Positions 25,361 to 34,553 are shown, numbered from the stretch's first letter. The stretch is DNA of 64,000 bases from JAGPCK01 sp964535575 (GCA_964535575.1 CAZHTC010000002.1:1-64000); one strand, 5' to 3'. Notes: generated by a model from the sequence alone, not told the origin. Program-made: numbers and translations.

Positions 25361-27463
25361 ATGATTTGGCTAGCTTCGTATCCACGCTCAGGGAATACCT
25401 TTTTACGCAATACGTTACATAAATTATATGGCATTCAGTCTTCTGAATTTCATTTTGAGCCAAATCTCCCGTTTGATAAAAACTTCACCACTTATCCTGT
25501 AGTAAAAACGCACCTGTTGCCTCAGCAGTTAAAACTTGCCGACAGGTCGGTAAAATCGATTTATATTGTAAGAGATGGCAGGGATGCGCTGGTTTCAATG
25601 GCACATCACCGAAAAGATATCGTGGAGCCGGGCAGTGACTTTAATGAAAACCTTAGAGCAGCCATTCTGGCTCAGGGAGGAAGTCATTTCGGGGGCTGGT
25701 CAAAAAATGTAGAGGAGTGGATTAATCGGGCCGATTTGGTTTTGTATTACGAAGATTTAATTACCGACCCCAAGGCCTGTATAAACCGGGTGCGAAAATT
25801 AATGAACCTGCCCGAGCCGGATTACTCAAAGATTCCAACGTTTGAAGAAATGAAAAAAGGACGCCCCGTATACGGAGGCGGATGGGAAAACGATATCAAC
25901 AGTGCTGCGGTAGAAAACTACTCGGATAAATTTTTCAGAAAAGGCAAAGCCGGAGGCTGGAAACTCGAGTTAACGGATGAACTTCATGATTTATTCTGGA
26001 GTTATCATGGCGAAACCATGGAACGGTTGGGCTATACCTACAGTGGCGAACGAATTACACCCAATACTGATCTTGAACAAAAATTACTGATAAAAACAGG
26101 ATATAGTTTGCCACAACAACCTGCCAAAAAAATAAAAGTACTTATTGATGCTTCCAAATTTTTGCTGTGGTATAATGAAGGAACCAAGCGGTATGAAACC
26201 GAATTGTTAAAAGGATTACGTGAAGCGGTGTCAACACCGTATTCCAAATGGGATATTGATGTGTACATCGGAGGCAGTGTATATAAAATTTCTGAAGCAC
26301 TCAGGTATGTAAGCGATAGCAGCGGTTTTGAACAGGACAGCAGGCGCAGCGACTTATTTGCCGAAGAACCGCAGCACCCTTTGGCTTTTATAGTACGCGG
26401 ATACCGGGATATACTAAAAAAGCTGCTGAAAAATAATTACCGCAAGTACCTTGAACTGGTGCAGCTGTTAAAAATATATCCTTACCGGCTTCAGTTCAAT
26501 TACCATTTAAATGTGGTTTGGTCAAAAACAAAACTTGCCCGTTTTTTTGCCCCCGATCTGGAAAAGTATGATATCATTCATATGCCGCTCATGCAAAATT
26601 ATCCGTGGTTTATGCGGTGTAAAAATCCGGCATTAGTAGTTACCATTCACGATTTAACGCACCAGTATTTCCCGCAGTTTCACACCACCGATAATATTAA
26701 TTGCTGCAACGAAGCACTTGCCTTTTTGAAAACGCATTCAAAAGCATTTATCATTGCTATATCTGAGAATACTAAAAAGGATTACCTTAAAGAAACAGGA
26801 TCCGGTGACCGAAATGTTAGGATGATTTATGAAGCGGCCAACAGAAAGCAATTCAAAAAGGTGGTTTACGGAAACCGGTTGTTGGAAGTAATTTCAACTT
26901 ATAAAATACCAAGCGGACGGTTTTTTCTGAGCTTGTCTACCATTGAACCAAGAAAAAATCTGATTAATGCCATCAAAGCTTTTGTTTTATTTTGCGATAC
27001 GCACCCCGAAGCGGATGTGTTTTTTGTGATAGCCGGAAAACACGGATGGAAAAATGCCGACTACGATTCGCTTACCGAAAGACAACATAAGCGCATAGTA
27101 GAAATAGGGATGGTGAGCGATGATGATCTGCCAGTGCTTTATTCCATGGCCATGGGATTAATTTACGTTTCACATTATGAAGGTTTCGGGCTTCCTCCGC
27201 TCGAGGCTATGAGTTGCGGAACACCGGTGGTTTATGGCAACAACAGTTCGATGATTGAAGTGGTGGGAGATACGGGATACAAAGCAAATCCGGATGACGT
27301 GAACGATATTATGAAGCAGATGGAAGATTTGTATTTTAATACAGCGAAACGGGAACAAAAGGCACAAGCCTCGCTTAAGAAGTCATTCGATTTCAGTTGG
27401 TATAAAACAGTTGCCAATACACTTAAAGCTTACGAAGAAGCTTATAATAAATATTCAGGTTAG
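25361..27463 (+). CDS. Sulfotransferase - glycosyltransferase (GT4-like) fusion protein
   Basis: 700 residues, two enzymes in one chain. The N-terminal domain (about 1-235) is a PAPS-dependent sulfotransferase: 5'-phosphosulfate loop SYPRSGNTF at 6-14 and 3'-phosphate motif YIVRDGRDALVSM at 68-80. The C-terminal domain (about 260-700) is a family-4-like glycosyltransferase with STIEPRKNL, HYEGFGLPPLEAMSCGTPVV (from about 605) and the conserved E-x7-E of retaining enzymes. It thus seems to add a sugar and a sulfate to the same glycan. A good ribosome site (AAGGA) precedes the ATG. It lies 68 bases after wzt. Confidence 0.88.
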   Translation: MIWLASYPRSGNTFLRNTLHKLYGIQSSEFHFEPNLPFDKNFTTYPVVKTHLLPQQLKLADRSVKSIYIVRDGRDALVSMAHHRKDIVEPGSDFNENLRAAILAQGGSHFGGWSKNVEEWINRADLVLYYEDLITDPKACINRVRKLMNLPEPDYSKIPTFEEMKKGRPVYGGGWENDINSAAVENYSDKFFRKGKAGGWKLELTDELHDLFWSYHGETMERLGYTYSGERITPNTDLEQKLLIKTGYSLPQQPAKKIKVLIDASKFLLWYNEGTKRYETELLKGLREAVSTPYSKWDIDVYIGGSVYKISEALRYVSDSSGFEQDSRRSDLFAEEPQHPLAFIVRGYRDILKKLLKNNYRKYLELVQLLKIYPYRLQFNYHLNVVWSKTKLARFFAPDLEKYDIIHMPLMQNYPWFMRCKNPALVVTIHDLTHQYFPQFHTTDNINCCNEALAFLKTHSKAFIIAISENTKKDYLKETGSGDRNVRMIYEAANRKQFKKVVYGNRLLEVISTYKIPSGRFFLSLSTIEPRKNLINAIKAFVLFCDTHPEADVFFVIAGKHGWKNADYDSLTERQHKRIVEIGMVSDDDLPVLYSMAMGLIYVSHYEGFGLPPLEAMSCGTPVVYGNNSSMIEVVGDTGYKANPDDVNDIMKQMEDLYFNTAKREQKAQASLKKSFDFSWYKTVANTLKAYEEAYNKYSG

Positions 27464-27484
27464 TGTGTAAACAGATTAATTTTT

Positions 27485-28162
27485 ATGCCGTTAATTGATG
27501 CATCAAATCTGGTTTTAATTTCATTGCATATACCCAAAACAGCCGGTACTTCCTTTCGTAATTTACTGGTAGAAGTTTACGGGGCAAAGGCAGTTGTTAG
27601 GTTTGATATTATTAACGGAGAAATTTACATCAACGAGCAGTTGTTTTCCGGTACGGAACTTCCTGCTCATATAAAAGTTATTCATGGTCATTTTGTGTAC
27701 AGCGAACTAACGGAGCGGATAAAAATTCACCAACATGTAAAACGGGTTACCTGGCTCAGGCATCCGGTAAGTAGGGTAATATCAAATTATTTTTACCTGG
27801 CCGAAATGATGAGCTATTACATGCAGGAAGAAATACATCATATAGATATAATCAGTAAAATGCAGCGAACGCTTACCGAATATGCAGCGGACGAAAAAAA
27901 CCGGAACCGGATGAGTAAATTTCTCAATGGCATTTCACTTAATGAATTTGACTTTGTGGGGCTGGTAGAGCGTTTTGATGAACACCTTCAGCAAATGAGC
28001 GAAAAACTTGGCTGGAACAGGCGAATAGGTCCAGTTCATTATAATGCCACCACCAATAAGAAAGAAAGGGATAAAGCAGGGGACGAACAGAAAGAACAGA
28101 TTGCGCTATGGAATGACCAGGATATGTTTTTATATAATTCGGCCTGCAACTTAAATAACTAA
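27485..28162 (+). CDS. Sulfotransferase (HIPKTAGTS family)
   Basis: 225 residues, soluble. The 5'-phosphosulfate-binding motif HIPKTAGTSF is at 15-24 and the 3'-phosphate motif TWLRHPVSRVISNY at about 89-102, placing it in the Golgi carbohydrate / heparan-type sulfotransferase superfamily (Sulfotransfer_2). It uses PAPS to sulfate a sugar hydroxyl; the acceptor is unknown. It follows the fusion protein by 21 bases, and PAPS is made by cysCDN in the same gene run. Confidence 0.85.
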   Translation: MPLIDASNLVLISLHIPKTAGTSFRNLLVEVYGAKAVVRFDIINGEIYINEQLFSGTELPAHIKVIHGHFVYSELTERIKIHQHVKRVTWLRHPVSRVISNYFYLAEMMSYYMQEEIHHIDIISKMQRTLTEYAADEKNRNRMSKFLNGISLNEFDFVGLVERFDEHLQQMSEKLGWNRRIGPVHYNATTNKKERDKAGDEQKEQIALWNDQDMFLYNSACNLNN

Positions 28163-28249
28163 AGTGGAGTTTTGTTCGTATTTTCACGCAGTAAAAGCAG
28201 CATTTAATTGGTACATAAATCGGGTTATACAAATTAGTTATTTCATCTG

Positions 28250-29320
28250 GTGAGCAGGTTTCTCAAAAATTCTTTCTTTATTCTGTTGCTGATACTGGTG
28301 GCTTTTGAAGGATACTGGTACCTGAATCTACCCTATTCAAAGGCTATACCCGCAGCATTTGTTACCCGAAACGAATTTAATAAGCGTGCATGGCCTGAAT
28401 TTACCTCAGGACAAAAACCCGACAACAAAAAGCTGGCAATACTTATCGGCAACTCCCAGTCGTGTGGATATGAGTATGCATCCGATTCGTCTGTTATTTA
28501 TCCGTATTTTCTTAAGAGAGATTTATTCAACAGTAAAATTTTATTAGAGAACTGGTCGATACGGGGTATTCGCACCACCGATATCGAAATATTAACTACA
28601 AAGGCTATGGTGAAAGGAGCTGATATGGTTATTCTATCCCTTAACCCTACCAATTTTGATGCACCTGAAAATATAAATCTATCCTTCCCGAATACCGATG
28701 TGAAATTATTGCTTTCGGATTGGAAAATTTACCGCGCCATGCAAAACAGCCTGCTGGCAAAACACCTCACCTTAGAAACCTGGCTCAATATGAAAGTTAC
28801 CTGCAGCAGCAACCTCATCAGGTCGCGTACACCGGTATTCACTTCGTTGGCCGATGGATTAACGCTCAACGATCAGATATTTTATTTTGGAAATCCGATT
28901 ACCCGAAACCTGAATCCTGATTTGTTGAAAACAAAAAATTTCAGAAACCGGATTAATCATAAAACTGATTTAAATGAGCTGCTCGCAACCAAAGAAGCCG
29001 AATTTATTCAGCGCGTGTCAACCTTTATGCAGTTTTGCCGGTATTTAAAAATGCGGGCCGAGTTTTTACAATTCAAAGGGAAAATTGTGTTTGTTTGGCA
29101 GCCTATTGGCATGCCTAAAGTTCCCGATGAAGACGCCCGCCTCATGAACGCATTTAACCATATTGCCTGTTCTTCAAAAGAAATAAACGGATTTACTTTT
29201 TATAATCACGTGAACGCATTGCCTGTTGAAGTATTTGAAACGTTTGCTCATTTTGATGCTGCAGGACATAAACTTTATGCCGGGAAATTGGCTTTATTGA
29301 TAAAAAATGAACTTCAATAG
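28250..29320 (+). CDS. SGNH-hydrolase-like membrane-anchored protein, MBOAT partner
   Basis: 356 residues from a GTG start. There is one N-terminal membrane anchor (about 7-24), then a periplasmic domain. GNSQS at 67-71 replaces the canonical GDS block of SGNH enzymes, and HFDAAGHKLYAGK at about 334-346 corresponds to the C-terminal His block. It overlaps the next gene (an MBOAT acyltransferase) by 14 bases. AlgJ/AlgX-, PatB- and DltD-like partners of MBOAT proteins have this architecture, so it probably takes part in O-acylation of the exported glycan. The canonical Asp three residues before the His is not evident, so activity is uncertain. Confidence 0.72.
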   Translation: MSRFLKNSFFILLLILVAFEGYWYLNLPYSKAIPAAFVTRNEFNKRAWPEFTSGQKPDNKKLAILIGNSQSCGYEYASDSSVIYPYFLKRDLFNSKILLENWSIRGIRTTDIEILTTKAMVKGADMVILSLNPTNFDAPENINLSFPNTDVKLLLSDWKIYRAMQNSLLAKHLTLETWLNMKVTCSSNLIRSRTPVFTSLADGLTLNDQIFYFGNPITRNLNPDLLKTKNFRNRINHKTDLNELLATKEAEFIQRVSTFMQFCRYLKMRAEFLQFKGKIVFVWQPIGMPKVPDEDARLMNAFNHIACSSKEINGFTFYNHVNALPVEVFETFAHFDAAGHKLYAGKLALLIKNELQ

Positions 29321-30725
29321 TTACCTCTTTTTTGCGCTGCTTATTCCGGTAATTATTTTGTACCGTGTGTTGCCGTGGAATATCGGGAAGGTAATGCTCG
29401 TGATTGCTTCTTATCTGTTTTACGGATATGCCGAGCCGTTTTATCTTATTTTACTTTTTTACTCATCGGTGGTGGATTATATAGGGGCTATCATGATTCA
29501 CGATGCAAAAACGGACGTAAGGCGCAAAATATGGTTATGGATTAGTATTTTGGGAAACCTGGGTTTGCTGCTCGCGTTTAAATACACTGATTTTATTATT
29601 GAGAATATAAATCACCTTTCCGGAATGCTGGTGTTTTCGCCTATTGAGAAAATGCACTGGCTGCTTCCTGCCGGTATTTCATTTTATACATTTCAAACGT
29701 TATCCTACACGGTTGATGTGTATCGGAGGCAATCGGAACCCTGTCGCAATTTTATCACTTTTGCCCTGTACGTAGCTTATTTCCCGCAATTGGTGGCCGG
29801 ACCTATTGAACGTGCTTCTCACCTTATCAAACAAATTTCGGTAAAGCATAAAGTTGACTCCACCGCATTTATGAAAGGCGTTGAACGCATTCTGTGGGGG
29901 CTTATAAAAAAATGTGTATTTGCCGATCGCCTCGCTTTGTTTATTACCGAAGTTTATGCCGATCCGCAAAGCATGCCGGCTCCCATAATATGGTTAGCCA
30001 TGATAGGTTTTATGATGCAACTATACCTCGATTTTAGTGCTTACACCGATATCGCCATCGGATTGGCTGCTTTGATGGGAGTGCAACTGGCCGAAAATTT
30101 CAGGCATCCGTTACTGGCACGCAATCCGGTCGACTTTTGGGCACGCTGGCATATTACACTTACCACCTGGTTTCGCGATTATGTTTTTATGCCGCTCGGA
30201 GGATTGAAAAGGCAGCAATTAGCAAAATCCATGTTCAATATTATTCTGGTGTTTACCCTCACCGGTTTTTGGCATGGCGCAAACTGGAATTTTATTTTCT
30301 TCGGGCTTTATGCCGGATTGGGGGTAGCATTATATCAGTACCTCAAAATTTTTTCACCGTTTAAAACCACTAAACCTTTATTTGGAAAATCGGGGTGGGG
30401 AGAGGCACTGGCTATTTTAGCCCATTCAGTTTACATGTATGTGGGGGGGGTGTTTTTCAGAACCCCGGATTTACCAACGGCCATGCAGCTTTATCGTGCG
30501 GCTGTTACCAACCCAATCACTTTGCCCGCAGCTTATCTACCTTATGCGTTGTTAATTGGTTTTGTGTTAGTCATGCATTTTATCAGGGAAAAATACAGCG
30601 ATCGCATTACTTTCCGGAATATGATGGAGCATTTTCCTTCGTGGGCCGTTAGTGCCTGTTACGTGCTTATTCTAACCTATGCAGCCTACGACTATCAGGT
30701 AACGTTTATTTACTTCCAGTTTTAA
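29307..30725 (+). CDS. MBOAT-family O-acyltransferase (AlgI-like)
   Basis: 472 residues, about 10-12 membrane helices. The invariant MBOAT histidine is in GFWHGANWNFIFFG (His about 323), and the upstream block PVDFWARWHITLTTWFRDYV with FMPLGG is diagnostic of the AlgI/DltB/PatA branch. It moves acyl groups (often acetyl) across the inner membrane to modify a surface glycan, working with the SGNH-like protein encoded just upstream. It ends the plus-strand glycan block and converges with the DUF4293-like gene. Confidence 0.92.
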   Translation: MNFNSYLFFALLIPVIILYRVLPWNIGKVMLVIASYLFYGYAEPFYLILLFYSSVVDYIGAIMIHDAKTDVRRKIWLWISILGNLGLLLAFKYTDFIIENINHLSGMLVFSPIEKMHWLLPAGISFYTFQTLSYTVDVYRRQSEPCRNFITFALYVAYFPQLVAGPIERASHLIKQISVKHKVDSTAFMKGVERILWGLIKKCVFADRLALFITEVYADPQSMPAPIIWLAMIGFMMQLYLDFSAYTDIAIGLAALMGVQLAENFRHPLLARNPVDFWARWHITLTTWFRDYVFMPLGGLKRQQLAKSMFNIILVFTLTGFWHGANWNFIFFGLYAGLGVALYQYLKIFSPFKTTKPLFGKSGWGEALAILAHSVYMYVGGVFFRTPDLPTAMQLYRAAVTNPITLPAAYLPYALLIGFVLVMHFIREKYSDRITFRNMMEHFPSWAVSACYVLILTYAAYDYQVTFIYFQF

Positions 30726-31207
30726 CGAATCCGGTCGGCCGAGCGCACTAATTCTTCATCGCGTTTTATGAGCATCAGCGCCCTGAAATTGAGGTAATAT
30801 AAAAAAACAAAAAGAAGGGTACCAAACAGCGAACCTTTGATGGAGAGTGCAAGCGAAAACCCGGGAACCGAGCGGTAACCATTGGATACAGCAAGCACAT
30901 AAAGCAGGGCAAAAAGTAAAAAACTCCAGCGACAAAGTTTAAGTTGTTTTTTGCGGTCTTTAAAAGCAAAAAGAATGTTTAACATATAAACCGCAAGCAA
31001 TATGGCCGGAACTAGGGTGAGCCATTGCATTTCGCTGTTAATAAGGGAATGGTTGGCATCATATATTCGGAGCGAACTCAAATTGAGCGAATAAAGCTGC
31101 TGTCCGGTTTCAGCAGTGCTCCATTGCTCAAAAGTGCTTCCAAAGCACAGGGCTCCAATTATCAGCACTATTCCAAGAAGATATAAACTTTGTATGCGTT
31201 GTATCAT
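30722..31207 (-). CDS. DUF4293-like membrane protein
   Basis: 161 residues from the ATG at 31207 (MIQRIQSLYLLGIVLIIGAL), four membrane helices. The start MIQRIQ, the short periplasmic loop, and the cytoplasmic KDRKKQLKLCRW segment between helices 2 and 3 match the DUF4293 family, widespread in Bacteroidota and of unknown function. A longer upstream frame to 31309 is not family-like. It converges with the MBOAT gene, their ends overlapping by four bases. Confidence 0.75.
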   Translation of the reverse strand: MIQRIQSLYLLGIVLIIGALCFGSTFEQWSTAETGQQLYSLNLSSLRIYDANHSLINSEMQWLTLVPAILLAVYMLNILFAFKDRKKQLKLCRWSFLLFALLYVLAVSNGYRSVPGFSLALSIKGSLFGTLLFVFLYYLNFRALMLIKRDEELVRSADRIR

Positions 31208-31280
31208 AACCTTTTTATTTTTGGTGCAAGTTACGTTAAAAGGATTATTAGATGCAATTAGGGCAATACCCAAACATTTG

Positions 31281-31288
31281 TACCTTTG
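31281..31288 (+). promoter_or_regulatory. TAnnTTTG promoter element for the thiolase gene
   Basis: TACCTTTG, 21 bases before the ATG at 31310; it overlaps an upstream alternative start, supporting 31310. Confidence 0.5.
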
Positions 31289-31309
31289 CTGCTTCTCACA
31301 CTTATTCAT

Positions 31310-32509
31310 ATGAAATCAGTTTATGTTGTAGATGCAGTACGCACACCGGTAGCTAAATTTGGAGGTGCACTTGCTTCCGTTCGCCCCGATGATCTGGCGG
31401 CTCATGTTATTAAAGCGCTTGTAGAGCGAAACACAGGTATTCTAACAGCCGATATTGAAGATGTAGTTTTAGGAGCAGCAAATCAAGCCGGAGAAGATAA
31501 CCGAGATGTGGCCCGAATGGCACTGCTGCTTGCAGGGTTGCCTGTGCATATTGGCGGAGTAACCGTAAACCGGTTATGTGCATCAGGGTTGCAGGCCATT
31601 ATGGATGCTACCCGCGGCATTTTAACAGGAAACGGGGATGTTTATATTGCGGGGGGAACCGAAAGCATGACACGCGCTCCGTTTGTGGTAGCTAAAGCGG
31701 AAACAGCTTTTGGCCGCTCACTCGAATCCTATGATACAACCATTGGCTGGCGTTTTACCAATAAAAAACTGGCCGAAATGTATCACCCGTACAGCATGGG
31801 CGAAACAGCCGAGAATGTGGCACAGCAATGGAAAATATCAAGAGAGGTGCAGGATGCATTTGCCTTATCATCGCAGCAAAAATATCAGGCGGCTCATGCG
31901 GCAGGTAAATTTACCAACGAAATAGTTCCAGTACCTGTGCCGCAAAAAAAAGGAGATCCGCTTTTGTTTGCCAAAGATGAACATCCGCGCTCAACCAGTA
32001 TAGAAGAGCTCGCTAAATTAAAACCTGCTTTTAAAAAGGACGGTTCCGTTACTGCCGGTAATTCATCGGGCATTAACGATGGTGCCGCGGCATTGTACCT
32101 TGTGTCGGAAGAGTATTTGAAGGCACATAACCTTACTCCGTTGGCGCGTGTGGTATCGTCTGCTATTGCCGGTGTCGATCCATCGGTAATGGGCATAGGT
32201 CCGGTGCCTGCTTCACAAAAAGCATTAAAACGAGCTGGGATAACGGTAAAAGATTTGTCACTGGTTGAACTCAACGAAGCTTTCGCCTCGCAGGGATTGG
32301 CCTGTATACATGATCTGGGATTGAATCCGGAAATAGTTAATGTAAACGGGGGAGCCATTGCCATCGGACATCCGCTGGGTTGTAGTGGTGCGCGCATTTC
32401 AACCACGTTGATTCATGAAATGCAAAAACAAAAAAATGCCAGATACGGGTTAGCCACTATGTGCATTGGTGTGGGGCAGGGTGCCGCCATTATTTATGAA
32501 AAATGCTAA
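31310..32509 (+). CDS. Acetyl-CoA C-acyltransferase (thiolase, PcaF/PaaJ-like)
   Basis: 399 residues. The three thiolase catalytic residues are clear: Cys90 (NRLCASGLQA), His354 (IAIGHPLGCSGAR) and Cys385 (ATMCIGVGQG). The N-terminal VRPDDLAAHVIKALVERN and the internal SYDTTIGWRF segment resemble 3-oxoadipyl-CoA thiolases (PcaF/PaaJ) more than FadA, though the acyl substrate cannot be settled from sequence alone. The start is taken at MKSVYVVDAVRTP. No other beta-oxidation or aromatic-degradation gene is next to it. Confidence 0.9.
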   Translation: MKSVYVVDAVRTPVAKFGGALASVRPDDLAAHVIKALVERNTGILTADIEDVVLGAANQAGEDNRDVARMALLLAGLPVHIGGVTVNRLCASGLQAIMDATRGILTGNGDVYIAGGTESMTRAPFVVAKAETAFGRSLESYDTTIGWRFTNKKLAEMYHPYSMGETAENVAQQWKISREVQDAFALSSQQKYQAAHAAGKFTNEIVPVPVPQKKGDPLLFAKDEHPRSTSIEELAKLKPAFKKDGSVTAGNSSGINDGAAALYLVSEEYLKAHNLTPLARVVSSAIAGVDPSVMGIGPVPASQKALKRAGITVKDLSLVELNEAFASQGLACIHDLGLNPEIVNVNGGAIAIGHPLGCSGARISTTLIHEMQKQKNARYGLATMCIGVGQGAAIIYEKC

Positions 32510-32515
32510 GATAAA

Positions 32516-33028
32516 ATGAAAAGAAAACTGCTGTTTGTTTTTTTGTTGCATAGTATAGTTGCTTTTGCTCAGCAGGATAGTTTGAAAGCTCCGGCCGACA
32601 CATTGAAGAAGGACGCTGTGGTTTTAAGTAAATTGCCAGAATTCCCGGGTGGCGAAAATGCCCTGTTCAAACTTATTTTGGATAGTCTTAAATACCCAAG
32701 TAAGGCTAAAGAGAATGGAATAACGGGAAAAGTGTTGGTTGATTTTATCGTAGAGAAAGATGGAAGTGTGCAGGAGGTTCATGTAGTAAAATCGGTCGAT
32801 TCGTTACTGGATGCTGAAGCTGTTCGGGTCGTGAAGTTATTGCCTGGTTTTAAACCTGGCGAGTCATTGGGGAAGCCGGTAAGAGTGAAATATACACTAC
32901 CGGTTGTTTTTGAATTAAAAGATGGTGATACGCCCGTGCAAAAATCCCCCGCAGTAAAAAAACGCAACCTCATCATAACCGGGTTTATTTTTCTGGCAGC
33001 CCTCACGGTTATATTAATCAGCAGGTAA
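32516..33028 (+). CDS. TonB C-terminal-domain protein with C-terminal membrane anchor
   Basis: 170 residues. A cleavable-looking signal (KLLFVFLLHSIVAFAQQ) is followed by a TonB_C domain (about 40-140; FPGGENALFKLIL, VDFIVEKDGSVQEVHVVKS, AVRVVKLLPGFKPG). After a short basic linker it ends in one hydrophobic helix (LIITGFIFLAALTVILIS) that would anchor the C-terminus. Classical TonB is anchored at the N-terminus, so this topology is inverted or atypical. It follows the thiolase by six bases. Confidence 0.78.
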   Translation: MKRKLLFVFLLHSIVAFAQQDSLKAPADTLKKDAVVLSKLPEFPGGENALFKLILDSLKYPSKAKENGITGKVLVDFIVEKDGSVQEVHVVKSVDSLLDAEAVRVVKLLPGFKPGESLGKPVRVKYTLPVVFELKDGDTPVQKSPAVKKRNLIITGFIFLAALTVILISR

Positions 33029-33030
33029 AG

Positions 33031-34464
33031 TTACCTGCCTGTAAAAATATAAAAGCAAAGAGTGTCTTCATTTTTTAATGGCTGAATAAAGGCAGTGTCA
33101 AGTTGCAGGTGGGGTTTGTTTACAAGCGAATCGAGTAATATGTTTTCCCCGTACTTCGAATGCATATCATCCCAGATAATAAGTTCATTCTTTTTCAATT
33201 CATACGATGGGGAAATAAAAATTATTTTCCCTACCGATTTATCATAAAAATTCTGGTCAAGTAAAAAGGCCAAACCCATATCTGAGAGGTAGGCATAATG
33301 GGTAGGGAATTTTGATTTTACATATGGCGCCACCGTATAGGCCATGTATGCCTGACCTTCGTTCAGATAAAAGTCGTCACGAAAATTTATTTTGGTAAAA
33401 GTTGAAAAAAAGGTAGAATGAATTATCTGAAAAATTAAAGCTATTCCGGCAAAAGTTTTTATTCTTTTCACAGGCAATTTTTCAAGTAAAAAGAAGAGCG
33501 TATTCAGCCCCATTAAACTTAGCAGCGCAATGGCGGGCACCACCCCGATAATTACCCGGGTAAGGCCTATTGACGCAAACATACCGGTAACCCAAAAAAT
33601 GCTGTGCGCGGTGAAGACAGAAGTAAACGAACCACCCACCAGTAACGATTTGGATAAAAATACCGATTTGTCGGCTTTGGTTTTTAGGAATAGAATAAAT
33701 TCATATACCTGTGCCGCAAGACCCGCAAGCAACAAATAGCAGGTAACCGGCCCGAACATGTAATACATTTTTACGAAAAAATAATCCCAGTTGCGAACTC
33801 CGCTGGTATCTACTTTTCCGCTGTATGGATTTTGGTGTATGGTCCACAAAAAATCGTGAAACACCGGCCAGCCTGCAGCACCAAGTACTAAATGTCCAAC
33901 CAGCATAAAAGGAATGGCTTTGTAATTTCGGGAGGCAAGCAGGTATACCGCCAGCACACACAAAATAATCAGCCCTTCCTGCCGTGCAAAAGGGAGGAAG
34001 GATAAAATAATTGTTCCGGCAACAGGTTTTTTATCGCTCAGGTAAAATAATCCGGCTATAAGTACCAGTGCAAATACAGGTTCGGTAAATGCCGACACTG
34101 TTACCTCAACGGTTTCCGAAGCAAAAAAGAAAAACAAAACAACCCATGCTGCATATTTTAACTGTAGTTTTAGCGCAGTATGGTAGGTGAAAGCGCAAGC
34201 CACCGCCATCACGGTAATATTAAAAAGTTTTGCCGCGGTAAATCCAAGATGGGCAAACGGAGCACTTAACACATTATATACCGGTTTGCCCCATAAATCG
34301 AGAAACATAACAGGATTTTTCCAGGCACCGCGTGCAATGAGGTAATGGCAAATGCTGTCGCCAAATCCTGCCGTTCCATCGGTAAAAACAGCAACTGCTC
34401 CAAGTACAAGTGTAATGGCTGAAAGCAGGGTGTAAAATATCACATGTGGTGAGCGCCAGTTCAT
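33031..34464 (-). CDS. Polytopic membrane protein, GT-C glycosyltransferase-like
   Basis: 477 residues with roughly 11 membrane helices in the first 350 residues and a soluble C-terminal part (about 370-477). The early loop GDSICHYLIARGAWKNP with FLDLWGKPVYNVL sits where GT-C enzymes (PMT/ArnT/mannosyltransferase type) carry their catalytic acidic residue, and FARQEGLIIL is also reminiscent of that class. The likely role is transfer of a sugar from a polyprenyl carrier outside the inner membrane, but this is a fold-level guess. It converges with the TonB_C gene. Confidence 0.6.
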   Translation of the reverse strand: MNWRSPHVIFYTLLSAITLVLGAVAVFTDGTAGFGDSICHYLIARGAWKNPVMFLDLWGKPVYNVLSAPFAHLGFTAAKLFNITVMAVACAFTYHTALKLQLKYAAWVVLFFFFASETVEVTVSAFTEPVFALVLIAGLFYLSDKKPVAGTIILSFLPFARQEGLIILCVLAVYLLASRNYKAIPFMLVGHLVLGAAGWPVFHDFLWTIHQNPYSGKVDTSGVRNWDYFFVKMYYMFGPVTCYLLLAGLAAQVYEFILFLKTKADKSVFLSKSLLVGGSFTSVFTAHSIFWVTGMFASIGLTRVIIGVVPAIALLSLMGLNTLFFLLEKLPVKRIKTFAGIALIFQIIHSTFFSTFTKINFRDDFYLNEGQAYMAYTVAPYVKSKFPTHYAYLSDMGLAFLLDQNFYDKSVGKIIFISPSYELKKNELIIWDDMHSKYGENILLDSLVNKPHLQLDTAFIQPLKNEDTLCFYIFTGR

Positions 34465-34553
34465 TTAAATATAAATGGGTTGCCAACAAATATACTTATC
34501 AGCCTCTTTTATGCAACCATTAAATCCTGCAATGCATAATGCTTCTCATCAGT

